NCBI RefSeq assembly: GCF_003228315.1
Contig: NZ_CP029693.1
Span: 6,544,501 to 6,608,500, forward strand
Source: Pseudomonas putida
GTDB lineage: Bacteria > Pseudomonadota > Gammaproteobacteria > Pseudomonadales > Pseudomonadaceae
DNA: 64,000 nucleotides
Reading direction: 5' to 3'
The position numbers and the translations under genes were made by a program. The first letter of the stretch is position 1, and each line of letters opens with the position of its first letter. A model generated the notes under the pieces. The model searched no databases. It saw only the letters and a program-made list of their open reading frames with translations, and had not been told where the DNA came from. This document shows positions 32,603-40,658 of the stretch, one piece after another.

Positions 32603-33958
32603 GTGAATATCCAGGTCGATAACGCCGTCCTGCAGCAAAAGAAAACCTATTTCTACGAGTGGTACGTGGTGGGCCTGTGCATGGTGGCCTACATCTTTTC
32701 ATTCGTGGACCGGCAGATCCTTGCGCTGATGATCGAGCCGATCAAGGCCGACTTGCAGCTCAGCGACACCCAGTTCAGCCTGTTGCACGGGCTGGCCTTT
32801 TCCCTGTTCTACGCGTTCATGGGCATGCCCATCGCCTATCTGGCCGATCGTTTTTCCCGGCCGAAGATCATCGCGGTCGGGGTGGTGTTCTGGAGCCTGA
32901 CCACGGCTGCTTGCGGGTTGAGCAAGAACTTCCTGCAGATGTTCCTCGCGCGCATTGGCGTGGGTGTCGGTGAGGCGGCGCTGTCACCCTCGGCCTACTC
33001 GATGTTCAGCGACATGTTCCCCAGGGAGAAACTCGGTCGCGCGGTGGGCATCTACTCGATCGGTTCGTTCGTTGGCGGTGGCCTGGCTTTCCTGGTGGGC
33101 GGTTATGTGATCGCGCTGCTCAAGGACATGAACACCATCGAGGTCGCGGTGCTGGGTGCGATGAAGGCCTGGCAGCTGGCGTTTTTCATTGTCGGTTTGC
33201 CCGGCATTCTGGTCGGCTTGTTGATCTGGCTCACCGTGCGCGATCCGGCGCGCAAAGGCTTGCAGGTGGATGAGCAGGGCCGGCCGAAGAAAGTGGCGCT
33301 GAGCGATGGTTTTCGCTTCCTCGGTCGTCACCGCGCCACCTTCACCTGTCACTACCTGGGCTTCTCGTTCTACGCCATGGTCCTGTTCTGCATGATGAGC
33401 TGGAGCCCGGCGCTTTATATCCGCAAGTTCGGCCTGACCCCGGTCGAGGCCGGCTACATGCTCGGCACCGTGCTGTTGCTCGCCAACACCGCCGGTGTGC
33501 TGTTCGGTGGATGGCTGACCGACTACCTGGCCAAACGCGGCCATCAGGATGCGGCGATGCGCACCGGTGTGATCGGTGCCCTCGGCATGGCGGTGCCGGC
33601 CGTGCTGTTCCCGCAGGTTGACCAACTGTGGCTGTCCGTGACCCTGCTGGTGCCGGCGATGTTCTTCGCCTCGTTCCCGATGCCGGCGTCGACCGCAGCC
33701 ATGCAGATCCTCGCGCCGAATCAGGTGCGTGCCCAGGTCTCGGCGGTGTTCCTGCTGATCAGCAACCTGCTGGGCCTGGGGCTGGGGACCACGCTGGTGG
33801 CGCTGTTGACCGACCGCTATTTCGGTTCGCCCGCGGCGGTGGGTTCGTCGATGTCGCTGGTGATCGTCGCGGCATCGGCCTTGACTGTGCTGCTGCTCTG
33901 GCGCGGCTGCCGCTGCTTCCGCGAAAGCCATGCCCGGGAGCATGCGACCCGGGGCTGA
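32603..33958 (+). CDS. MFS transporter, spinster-like family
   Basis: 451 residues with 12 membrane segments. YVVGLCMVAYIFSFVDRQIL in helix 1 and the loop ADRFSRPK are typical of the spinster-like/anion:cation symporter MFS families that carry organic acids or conjugates. It starts at GTG with AAGAGGAG ten bases upstream. It opens a five-gene run in one direction: AraC, opine-type dehydrogenase, 3-hydroxyacyl-CoA dehydrogenase and OprD follow. It probably moves the operon's substrate across the inner membrane. Confidence 0.86.
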   Translation: MNIQVDNAVLQQKKTYFYEWYVVGLCMVAYIFSFVDRQILALMIEPIKADLQLSDTQFSLLHGLAFSLFYAFMGMPIAYLADRFSRPKIIAVGVVFWSLTTAACGLSKNFLQMFLARIGVGVGEAALSPSAYSMFSDMFPREKLGRAVGIYSIGSFVGGGLAFLVGGYVIALLKDMNTIEVAVLGAMKAWQLAFFIVGLPGILVGLLIWLTVRDPARKGLQVDEQGRPKKVALSDGFRFLGRHRATFTCHYLGFSFYAMVLFCMMSWSPALYIRKFGLTPVEAGYMLGTVLLLANTAGVLFGGWLTDYLAKRGHQDAAMRTGVIGALGMAVPAVLFPQVDQLWLSVTLLVPAMFFASFPMPASTAAMQILAPNQVRAQVSAVFLLISNLLGLGLGTTLVALLTDRYFGSPAAVGSSMSLVIVAASALTVLLLWRGCRCFRESHAREHATRG

Positions 33959-34042
33959 TTGACGTTGCCCATGATCTGCGCCTGGCCTCGCCCGATTTCA
34001 TCGGTGCGAGGCCGCTTCGCTTCCTGATCGGGAGAACCCCTG

Positions 34043-35017
34043 ATGCTCAATGACGTACACCTGCTGGAACGGCACCGCTTGCTCAGCTCGGCCGATTACC
34101 GCGAGATCAAGGACAAGGTCAGCCATTACCTGTGTCCGCACAGCTTCAACGTACTGAGGGACGAGCCGATTCACACCCGGCTCAATGGCGTGTTCTTCGG
34201 CGACGCGGCGCTGCTCGACCTGAGCTACGGCGCACCGGTGGAAGTCACCATCGGCGACATCGCCGACCAGTATCTGTTTCGCATTACCCTGCAGGGCCAA
34301 TGCGAAGTGGCCCACGGGCGGCGCAGCGCGGCGATGCGTTCGGGTTGCCTGAGCGTGTCCTCACCGTTCGCGCAAAGCCGCATCGTCACTGATGGCGAGT
34401 GCCGCAACCTGATCCTGCGCATCGACCGTGATGCCCTGGAAACCCAGCTGCAACGGCTGCTCGACCGCAGTTTGCAGCAGTCGGTGATCTTCGATGTCAG
34501 TGTCGATCACCTGGGCGCCGGCGCCGTCAGCCTCTATCACACCCTGGACTACATCTGCCGGCTGTACGGCAGCGGCGTCGACGGCTCGCGCCTGGCCGGC
34601 AACCTGTCCGAGTACCTGATGCAGTTGCTGCTCACGCAGTTGCCGCACAACTATTCGGCGGACCTGTTGAACGACTCGCGGGCGCCGCTGCCGCATCACG
34701 TGAAGAAGGCCCGGGATTACATCGAGGCGCACCTCGACGAGCCGATCAGCATGACCACCCTGAGCGAACTGTGCGGCGTGTCGGTGCGCACCTTGCAGAA
34801 CGGCTTCAACCAGTTCCTCCAGCAGGCGCCGCTCAACTACATCCGCGACCGCCGCCTGGCGGTGATCCACGAGTCGTTGAAGCAGGGCAGGGTCGGTGAA
34901 ACCGTCACCGACATCCTGTTGCGTCACGGGATCAACAGCTTCGGGCATTTCTCCAGTGCCTACCGGCAACGCTATGGCTGCCTGCCGTCGGACACGTTGC
35001 GGCGGCAGAAGCATTGA
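34043..35017 (+). CDS. AraC-family regulator with AraC-binding-like N-terminal domain
   Basis: 324 residues. The N-terminal half (LSYGAPVEVTIGDIADQYLF.., SVSSPFAQSRI) resembles the AraC_binding_2 sensor domain of FeaR/EutR-like regulators. The C-terminus holds two HTH motifs (ISMTTLSELCGVSVRTLQNG and the FGHFSSAYRQRYGCLPS end). GGGAGA is seven bases before the ATG. It lies inside the run of MFS, opine-type dehydrogenase, hydroxyacyl-CoA dehydrogenase and OprD genes and probably activates them in response to the substrate. Confidence 0.88.
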   Translation: MLNDVHLLERHRLLSSADYREIKDKVSHYLCPHSFNVLRDEPIHTRLNGVFFGDAALLDLSYGAPVEVTIGDIADQYLFRITLQGQCEVAHGRRSAAMRSGCLSVSSPFAQSRIVTDGECRNLILRIDRDALETQLQRLLDRSLQQSVIFDVSVDHLGAGAVSLYHTLDYICRLYGSGVDGSRLAGNLSEYLMQLLLTQLPHNYSADLLNDSRAPLPHHVKKARDYIEAHLDEPISMTTLSELCGVSVRTLQNGFNQFLQQAPLNYIRDRRLAVIHESLKQGRVGETVTDILLRHGINSFGHFSSAYRQRYGCLPSDTLRRQKH

Positions 35018-35094
35018 GGCGGCTGCGCAATTCGGGAATCGGTTGCGCAATCGGGTAAGTCGCCGGGGGGATGGCTCGATAGGATCGAGTCACT

Positions 35095-35102
35095 AATAAA
35101 AA
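35095..35102 (+). promoter_or_regulatory. A-rich Crc/Hfq-type motif before the opine-type dehydrogenase
   Basis: AATAAAAA fits AANAANAA and runs into the ribosome site AAAGGAG of the next gene. A-rich spacers occur by chance, so support comes mainly from its position and the catabolic context. Confidence 0.4.
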
Positions 35103-35113
35103 GGAGCATTTGC

Positions 35114-36235
35114 ATGAAGATTACCGTGCTGGGTGGTGGTCACGGCTGTTACGCCGCTGCTGCAGAAATGGCCGAAAAAGGCCACTCGACTCGCCTGTGG
35201 CGTCGTGACAGCGCAGCGCTCAAGGAACTGCTGGACATCGGCAGCCTGACCATCAAGGACTATCGCGGCACGCGCCAGCTGTCGATCGGCAAGCCGGGCG
35301 ACAAGCTGTCGCTGACCGACGATCTGGCCGAAGCGTTGGGCGATGCGCAACTGGTGATCATCCCGCTGCCGTCGACTTCCCACGAAGACCTGGCCCGACA
35401 CGTCGCGCCGCACCTGCACGATGGGCAAGTGGTGTTCCTGCCGCCGGGCACTTTCGGCAGCTACGTGTTCGCCAAGGCCATGGCCGATGCCGGCAACCAG
35501 AGCAAGGTCGCCTTCGCTGAAACCGGCACGCTGCCGTATCTGGTACGCAAGCATGGCGCCAGCGATCTGGTGATCAGCTGCTACGCGACCCGCCTGCCGA
35601 CCGGCGTGTTCCCGAGCAACCTGTCCGAGCACGCGTTCGCGGTACTGCGCGAGGCCTATCCAAGTGTCGAACCGATCGAGGACGCCTTGAGCGGTGCGCT
35701 GATGAATGCCGGCCCTGTCATTCACCCGCCGCTGATCATGATGAACGCCGGTCCCCTGGAGCATTTCGAGTCCTGGGACATTCACAACGAGGGTACCCAG
35801 CCATCGATCCGCCGCGTGACCAACCAGCTCGACGCCGAGCGCATGGCCGTGCGCGAGGCCCTGACCTATGGCGCGCCGCACTTTCCCCTGGCCGATCACT
35901 ACAACACCACCGAAGGCGAGGAGTGGATGTACGGGCGTGGCGCCCATGGCAAGTTGACCGACAGCGGCGACTGGCGTGAAGACATCGACCTGCAGAAGCA
36001 CCGCTACATGCTCGAAGACACTCGCTTGGGCCTGTCCTTCCTGGTGTCCGTCGGTCGTTGGGCCGGTGTGCCGACGCCGGTGGCGCAGGGCCTGCTGAGC
36101 ATTGCCTCGGCGGTGGCCGCCCGTGACCTCTATGCCGAAGGCCGCACCCTGGAAAACCTCGGGCTGGCCGGACTGGACCGGGCACAGATGACCGAACTGC
36201 TTGGCTCTGGTTGCAAAAGCGAGGGCTTCAACTGA
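35114..36235 (+). CDS. NAD/NADP octopine/nopaline dehydrogenase family protein
   Basis: 373 residues. The N-terminal Rossmann fold opens with KITVLGGGHGCYAAAAEMAE (GxGxxx motif) and leads to LVIIPLPSTSHED. The C-terminal octopine-dehydrogenase domain includes SGALMNAGPVIHPPLIMMNA, which carries the family's conserved Asn and His residues, and YGRGAHGKL. Members join or cleave an amino acid and a 2-oxo acid through a secondary amine. In an operon with uptake genes and a CoA-pathway dehydrogenase, a catabolic direction is likelier than opine synthesis. The substrate is unknown. The stop codon overlaps the next start (TGATG). Confidence 0.86.
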   Translation: MKITVLGGGHGCYAAAAEMAEKGHSTRLWRRDSAALKELLDIGSLTIKDYRGTRQLSIGKPGDKLSLTDDLAEALGDAQLVIIPLPSTSHEDLARHVAPHLHDGQVVFLPPGTFGSYVFAKAMADAGNQSKVAFAETGTLPYLVRKHGASDLVISCYATRLPTGVFPSNLSEHAFAVLREAYPSVEPIEDALSGALMNAGPVIHPPLIMMNAGPLEHFESWDIHNEGTQPSIRRVTNQLDAERMAVREALTYGAPHFPLADHYNTTEGEEWMYGRGAHGKLTDSGDWREDIDLQKHRYMLEDTRLGLSFLVSVGRWAGVPTPVAQGLLSIASAVAARDLYAEGRTLENLGLAGLDRAQMTELLGSGCKSEGFN

Positions 36236-37233
36236 TGAACGCCGTGCTGCCGAATGTCAGCGTGGTCGGCGCCGGGCGGATGGGCGAGGGCATTGCCTTG
36301 GCGTTCATCCATGCCGGGCTGCCCGTCACCCTGATCGACATCAAGGAGCGTGCCGAGGACGAGCGCCGCGATTACTTCGAGCGCGTGCGTAACAACGTTC
36401 GCGGTGAACTGCGGATGCTGGTGCAGCTGGGCATGCTGGTGCCCGAGCAGGCGGACGTGGCGCTGTCCCGGCTGACCCTGCAATCGAGATCCCACGCGGC
36501 GGCGACATTGCGCCAGTGCGACCTGCTGTTCGAAGCGGTGCCGGAAGTCATCGCGGTCAAGCAGGAGACGTTCGCCTGGGTCAGTGAGCATGTCCCGGCG
36601 TCCTCCATCATTGCTTCGACGACCTCGACCTTCCTGGTCACCGAGCTGGCGGAAATGGTCGGCGCGCCTGAACGTTTCGTGAACGCCCATTGGCTGAATC
36701 CCGCGTACCTGATGCCACTGGTGGAAGTCAGCCGCAGCGACGCAACCTGCCCACAAGTGGTCGAGCGTCTGCTGCAACTGCTCAAGCGTATCGGCAAGGT
36801 GCCGGTGGTGTGCAATCCGGTGGCCGGCTACATCGTCCCGCGCATTCAGGCGCTGGCGATGAACGAGGCGGCACGGATGGTCGAGGAGGGCGTGGCCAGT
36901 GCCGAAGATATCGACACCGCAGTGCGGGTCGGCTTCGGCCTGCGGTTCTCGGTGCTGGGCCTGCTCGAATTTATCGACTGGGGCGGCGGCGACATCCTCT
37001 ACTACGCCTCGCGCTATTTGAGTGGTGCGCTGGCCCCGCGTTTCGAGTCGCCGCAGGTGATTGCCGACAACATGCAAACCGGCCGCAACGGCTTGCGCGA
37101 TGGCCAGGGTTTCTACGACTACCGCGAGCTGGATGTGGACGCCTACAAGCAACAGCGGCTCGGCGACTTTGTGCGCAAGCTGCAATTGTCAGGGCTGACG
37201 CCCGCGTTCGAGGGCGCTCTTGAGCGGCCCTGA
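36235..37233 (+). CDS. 3-hydroxyacyl-CoA dehydrogenase family protein
   Basis: 332 residues. The NAD-binding site is VSVVGAGRMGEGIALAFIHA. The catalytic His and Asn region reads FVNAHWLNPAYLMPLVEVS, and the C-terminal dimerisation domain contains NPVAGYIVPRIQALAMNEAA. It is a stand-alone dehydrogenase without a hydratase part, like 3-hydroxybutyryl-CoA dehydrogenases and L-carnitine dehydrogenases, so it could oxidise a free or CoA-linked 3-hydroxy acid. The ATG overlaps the opine-type dehydrogenase stop by one base, which ties the two enzymes together; a start eight codons upstream would lie within the previous gene. Confidence 0.88.
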   Translation: MNAVLPNVSVVGAGRMGEGIALAFIHAGLPVTLIDIKERAEDERRDYFERVRNNVRGELRMLVQLGMLVPEQADVALSRLTLQSRSHAAATLRQCDLLFEAVPEVIAVKQETFAWVSEHVPASSIIASTTSTFLVTELAEMVGAPERFVNAHWLNPAYLMPLVEVSRSDATCPQVVERLLQLLKRIGKVPVVCNPVAGYIVPRIQALAMNEAARMVEEGVASAEDIDTAVRVGFGLRFSVLGLLEFIDWGGGDILYYASRYLSGALAPRFESPQVIADNMQTGRNGLRDGQGFYDYRELDVDAYKQQRLGDFVRKLQLSGLTPAFEGALERP

Positions 37234-37302
37234 TCCCGGCCTCCTTTTACTTCGACTCCTATAAGCACAGTGCCCCGGCACATACAAACGTGGAGATGTG
37301 TG

Positions 37303-38553
37303 ATGGTTCATGGAAACCGGCTTTGCCGTGGGCTGGGTATCGCCAGCGTAATGGGTTTGACCTGTTCTTCATTGTCGGCCCAGGCCGATGTGATCGATGA
37401 CAGTCACTTCAAACTCGATACCCGCAACTTCTACCTGCACCGCAACTACACCAATACCAATGCGCCGGTGTCAGAAGTGCACAGCTGGTCCCAGGGCTTC
37501 GATGCGCAGTTCACCTCCGGCTACACCGATACGGCCCTGGCCATCGGTCTGGATGTGGATGCGCAATACGCCGTGCGCCTGGACTCATCGGGCAACGACG
37601 GCTCGTTGCCGTTCAGTGTCAGCAAGCAGCAGACGGCCGATGACTACAGCCGCGCCGGCGCCACCCTGAGGATGCGCTACGCCAAGACCGAGTTGAAGGT
37701 CGGTGATATGCGTCCGCAACTGCCGGTGGCGTTCGATGACACCAGCCGGCAGCTGGACACCATCTACCAGGGCGCGGTGGTCGAGTCCAAGGATGTGGAC
37801 GGCCTGACATTGACCGGCGGCCGCTTCTGGTCGGCGGTCACACGGGAATCGTCCAACCACGAGAAACTGTACAAGTGGGGCACCACTGACAATCTCGACA
37901 GTGACGGCCTGGACTTTGGCGGGGCCACTTACGACATCACCAAGAACCTGCAAGCCAGTTACTTCTACGGCGTGGTCCACGATATTTACCAGCAGCACTA
38001 TTTTGGCCTGACCCACATGGCCGATTTGGGCAGCGGCTACAAACTCAAGACCGACCTGCGCTACTTCAACAACAACGAAGACGGCAATGCGCTGGACGGT
38101 CCAATCGATAACCGTGCCTATGGCGCCCTGTTCACCTTGACCAAGGGTGCGCACATGTTCGGCGTCAGTTACCAGCGCATGCTCGGTGACAGCATCTTCC
38201 CGACCCTCAACGGCTATATCCCGCAACCGTACCTGGTGAACTGGTCGTCGCTGGCCTTCATTCGCCCTGATGAAAAGTCCTGGTCGGCGCGCTACGGCTA
38301 TGACTTTGTCGGGATGGGCATCCCGGGGCTGAAGTTCTACAGCCGCTACACCAAGGGCACCAACTGGGACCGTGGCGGCAACCTGAGCGACAACCAGGAA
38401 AGCGAACGCAACCTGATGCTCAGCTACGTCATACAGAGCGGGCCCCTGCAGGGGCTGGCGGTGGATTTGCGCAACATCGACGTGAAACAGAAATACGGCT
38501 ACGACTACAACGAGTACCGTTTTGCGACCACCTACACCTGGAAGTTCTGGTAA
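37303..38553 (+). CDS. OprD-family outer-membrane porin
   Basis: 416 residues. The signal peptide ends near SSLSAQA, and the mature start DSHFKLDTRNFYLHRNYTN is characteristic of OprD channels. The body is beta-rich and ends in an aromatic strand (FATTYTWKFW). The ATG at 37303 has GGAG seven bases upstream; an in-frame start 11 codons earlier is less likely. It closes the operon and should admit the operon's substrate through the outer membrane. It is not closely similar to the OprD at 20079 outside family motifs. Confidence 0.92.
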   Translation: MVHGNRLCRGLGIASVMGLTCSSLSAQADVIDDSHFKLDTRNFYLHRNYTNTNAPVSEVHSWSQGFDAQFTSGYTDTALAIGLDVDAQYAVRLDSSGNDGSLPFSVSKQQTADDYSRAGATLRMRYAKTELKVGDMRPQLPVAFDDTSRQLDTIYQGAVVESKDVDGLTLTGGRFWSAVTRESSNHEKLYKWGTTDNLDSDGLDFGGATYDITKNLQASYFYGVVHDIYQQHYFGLTHMADLGSGYKLKTDLRYFNNNEDGNALDGPIDNRAYGALFTLTKGAHMFGVSYQRMLGDSIFPTLNGYIPQPYLVNWSSLAFIRPDEKSWSARYGYDFVGMGIPGLKFYSRYTKGTNWDRGGNLSDNQESERNLMLSYVIQSGPLQGLAVDLRNIDVKQKYGYDYNEYRFATTYTWKFW

Positions 38554-38572
38554 GTCGTTCCGACTACAGCGA

Positions 38573-38731
38573 TCAACTTTCGATGGACGCGGTTGAGTCA
38601 TCATCGGACTCAGCCGCCAGCTTCAGGCGGTCAGCCTTGCTGATGTACTTGGGCTTCTTTGGAGCCAGTTTGGCATTGGCCTTTTTGGCGTGGGCTTCCA
38701 GCAACTGCTTGATCTTTTTGCGGCGATTCAT
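38573..38731 (-). CDS. DUF2986 small basic protein
   Basis: 52 residues beginning MNRRKKIKQLLEAHAKKANA, highly basic at the N-terminus with PKYISKADRLKLAA in the middle and an acidic Ser-rich tail. This is the conserved pattern of DUF2986, a short gammaproteobacterial family of unknown function that may bind nucleic acid. The start is the ATG of that conserved opening; the longer frame adds 16 residues without support. Convergent with the OprD gene, 19 bp apart. Confidence 0.8.
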   Translation of the reverse strand: MNRRKKIKQLLEAHAKKANAKLAPKKPKYISKADRLKLAAESDDDSTASIES

Positions 38732-38806
38732 GGTGTCTACTCGGTCTGTAACTTTTTGAATGGTATCAGATCGAGACATCCGACCCGCCCGGCCCTTGCG
38801 ATTTCC

Positions 38807-38907
38807 CTGTGGGAGCGAGCACGCTCGCGATGGACGTCAACGATAACGCGGGCTGTCTGAATGAACGCGTTGTCTGGACGTTCATCGCGAGCATGCTCGC
38901 TCCTACA
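38807..38907. repeat. REP pair (REPIN), about 101 bp, ACGCTCGC variant
   Basis: Arms TGTGGGAGCGAGCACGCTCG and CGAGCATGCTCGCTCCTACA with the common GATGGACGTCAACGATAACG spacer. Located between DUF2986 and dmeR. Confidence 0.92.
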
Positions 38908-38956
38908 CAAACGCCGCCTTGCCAATCTCCGTCCCCCGGCGCATCATGCTCGCCAA

Positions 38957-38980
38957 TATAGGGTAGGGGGGTATGCTATG
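38957..38980 (+). promoter_or_regulatory. RcnR/DmeR-type operator overlapping the dmeR start
   Basis: TATAGGGTAGGGGGGTATG, a G tract flanked by A/T-rich dyad halves (TATA.., GTATGCTAT), matches the form of DmeR, FrmR and RcnR sites. The same G run is the only Shine-Dalgarno candidate, and the dyad runs into the ATG at 38978, so repressor and ribosome sites coincide. Confidence 0.65.
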
Positions 38981-39253
38981 TCGCACACCAAAGCTGGAAA
39001 AGACCAATTGCTCAAGCGCGTCAAACGCATCGCGGGCCAGGTACAGGCCATCGAGCGTGTGCTGGAGGGCGATGGGGACTGTGCCAAGACCCTGCATCTG
39101 GTGGCGGCGACCCGTGGTGCGATCAACGGTTTGCTCGATGAGATCATCGAAGACCACGCCCGTGAGCACGTCGCCAAAGCGGGTTTGACCGACGAAGAGC
39201 GGGCGCAGGGCGTCGAAGAGCTGCTCGAAGCCATTCGCCGTTATTCGAAGTGA
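38978..39253 (+). CDS. dmeR: Ni/Co-responsive RcnR/CsoR-family repressor
   Basis: 91 residues, all-helical. The metal ligands of RcnR are all present at the same numbers: His3, Cys35, His60 and His64. Ligand His3 with Cys35/His60/His64 is the Ni(II)/Co(II) signature, as opposed to the copper-type C-H-C set of CsoR. It represses the efflux gene that starts eight bases downstream and is itself preceded by a matching G-tract operator. A longer in-frame reading through the REP pair is discounted. Confidence 0.9.
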   Translation: MSHTKAGKDQLLKRVKRIAGQVQAIERVLEGDGDCAKTLHLVAATRGAINGLLDEIIEDHAREHVAKAGLTDEERAQGVEELLEAIRRYSK

Positions 39254-39260
39254 GGCAGCC

Positions 39261-40187
39261 ATGAGCACTTACATTCACAGCCACAACTTCCTCGGCGCCG
39301 GTCACGATGACAATGCGCGGCGCACGCTCTGGGTGGTGATCCTGACCGTGGTGATGATGGTGGGCGAAATCGCCGCCGGGTACATCACCGGTTCCATGGC
39401 GTTGTTGGCCGATGGCTTTCACATGGCGACCCATGCCGGGGCCTTGGGGATCGCCGCGGCTGCCTATGCGTTTGCACGCAAGCATTCGGACAATGCCGCC
39501 TACAGCTTCGGCACCGGCAAGGTGGGCGATCTGGGCGGATTCGCCTCGGCGTTGATTCTCGGTTTGATCTCCTTGGGGATAGGCGTCGAGTCGGTCATGC
39601 GTCTGTTGCAGCCGACCCAGGTGCAGTTCGGCACGGCGACCTTGATCGCCGTGGTCGGCCTGATCGTCAACATCGTCAGTGCACTGCTGCTGGCGGGCGG
39701 CGCAGGCCATGATCACGGGCATTCCCATGCCCATGATCACAGTCATCATCATCACGACCATGCCCACGGCGAAGACAACAACCTCAGGTCCGCCTACGTG
39801 CACGTACTGGCGGATGCGGTCACTTCGGTGCTGGCCATTGCCGCGCTGCTGGCCGGGAAGTTTCTCGGCTGGGTGTGGCTTGATCCGGTCATCGGCATTG
39901 TCGGCGCCGTCGTCATCGCCCGTTGGGCCTGGCTGCTGATGAAGGACACTGCCGGCGTGTTGCTGGACAAGACCGATGAGCACGTGGCCGAGGAGATCCG
40001 TGAACTGCTTGGCCAGTGCCCGCAGCTCAACATCACCGACCTTCACGTCTGGCGCGTGGGTCCGCAGGCGCGGGCGGCCATCGTCAGCGTGCAGGGTTCG
40101 CCACAGCTGTCTGCCGATGACGTACGCAACGCGTTGAAGCCGGTCCATGAGGTCACGCACCTGACGGTGGAGTACCGCACCGCATGA
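39261..40187 (+). CDS. dmeF: CDF-family Co(II)/Ni(II) efflux transporter
   Basis: 308 residues with six membrane segments. The transport site includes LLADGFHMATH in helix 2 (Asp51, His55) and HVLADAVTSVLA in helix 5. Between helices 4 and 5 lies a long His-rich loop (GHDHGHSHAHDHSHHHHDH) for metal capture. A cytoplasmic C-terminal domain follows. Length, loop and the adjacent RcnR-type repressor match DmeF, an inner-membrane antiporter that expels cobalt and nickel. The gene is cotranscribed with dmeR. Confidence 0.92.
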   Translation: MSTYIHSHNFLGAGHDDNARRTLWVVILTVVMMVGEIAAGYITGSMALLADGFHMATHAGALGIAAAAYAFARKHSDNAAYSFGTGKVGDLGGFASALILGLISLGIGVESVMRLLQPTQVQFGTATLIAVVGLIVNIVSALLLAGGAGHDHGHSHAHDHSHHHHDHAHGEDNNLRSAYVHVLADAVTSVLAIAALLAGKFLGWVWLDPVIGIVGAVVIARWAWLLMKDTAGVLLDKTDEHVAEEIRELLGQCPQLNITDLHVWRVGPQARAAIVSVQGSPQLSADDVRNALKPVHEVTHLTVEYRTA

Positions 40188-40196
40188 GTGGCAAAC

Positions 40197-40385
40197 ATGG
40201 CTAAAGACATTGAAAACCCCTGCGTCTCGCTATGCCAGCTCAACAGCGAGCTGTGCGTGAGCTGCGGACGCACCCGGGAAGAAATCCGCAAATGGCGCGG
40301 CATGAAACGGCCGGAAAAGATGGCGACCGTGCAGAAGGCCACGGCGCGCATGAAGGCGATCACTAAAAAGAAAAACCACCGCTAA
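40197..40385 (+). CDS. DUF1289 Cys-rich small protein
   Basis: 62 residues. The conserved block ENPCVSLCQLNSELCVSCGR has four Cys (CxxxC..CxxC) followed by T(R/S)EEIxxW and a Lys-rich tail. DUF1289 proteins are short, possibly Fe-S or zinc binding, and of unknown function. It starts nine bases after the dmeF stop; a GTG directly abutting that stop is an alternative start. Cotranscription with dmeRF is likely, but a metal-linked role is only suggested by position. Confidence 0.8.
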   Translation: MAKDIENPCVSLCQLNSELCVSCGRTREEIRKWRGMKRPEKMATVQKATARMKAITKKKNHR

Positions 40386-40399
40386 CCCCCTGAATAACC

Positions 40400-40491
40400 C
40401 TGTGGGAGCGAGCCTGCTCGCGATAGGGCCGGCACATTCAACATCCATGTCGCCTGACCCACCGCCATCGCGAGCAGGCTCGCTCCCACAG
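40400..40491. repeat. REP pair (REPIN), about 92 bp
   Basis: Inverted TGTGGGAGCGAGCCTGCTCG arms, 90-bp class, directly after the DUF1289 gene. Confidence 0.92.
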
Positions 40492-40534
40492 GGGATCACC
40501 GGCTAGCAGCAACTTCCAAAAACACATGGAATTA

Positions 40535-40636
40535 CTGTAGGAGCGAGCCTGCTCGCGATGGACGTCAACGATAACGCGGGCTGTCTGGCTGACCGCGTTG
40601 TCTGAACGTCCATCGCGAGCAGGCTCGCTCCTACAG
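40535..40636. repeat. REP pair (REPIN), about 102 bp
   Basis: Inverted CTGTAGGAGCGAGCCTGCTC arms with GATGGACGTCAACGATAACG spacer, 44 bp after the preceding pair and 22 bp before the DUF1329 stop. Confidence 0.93.
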
Positions 40637-40658
40637 GGGTTGCGGTGATATCGGGGTT

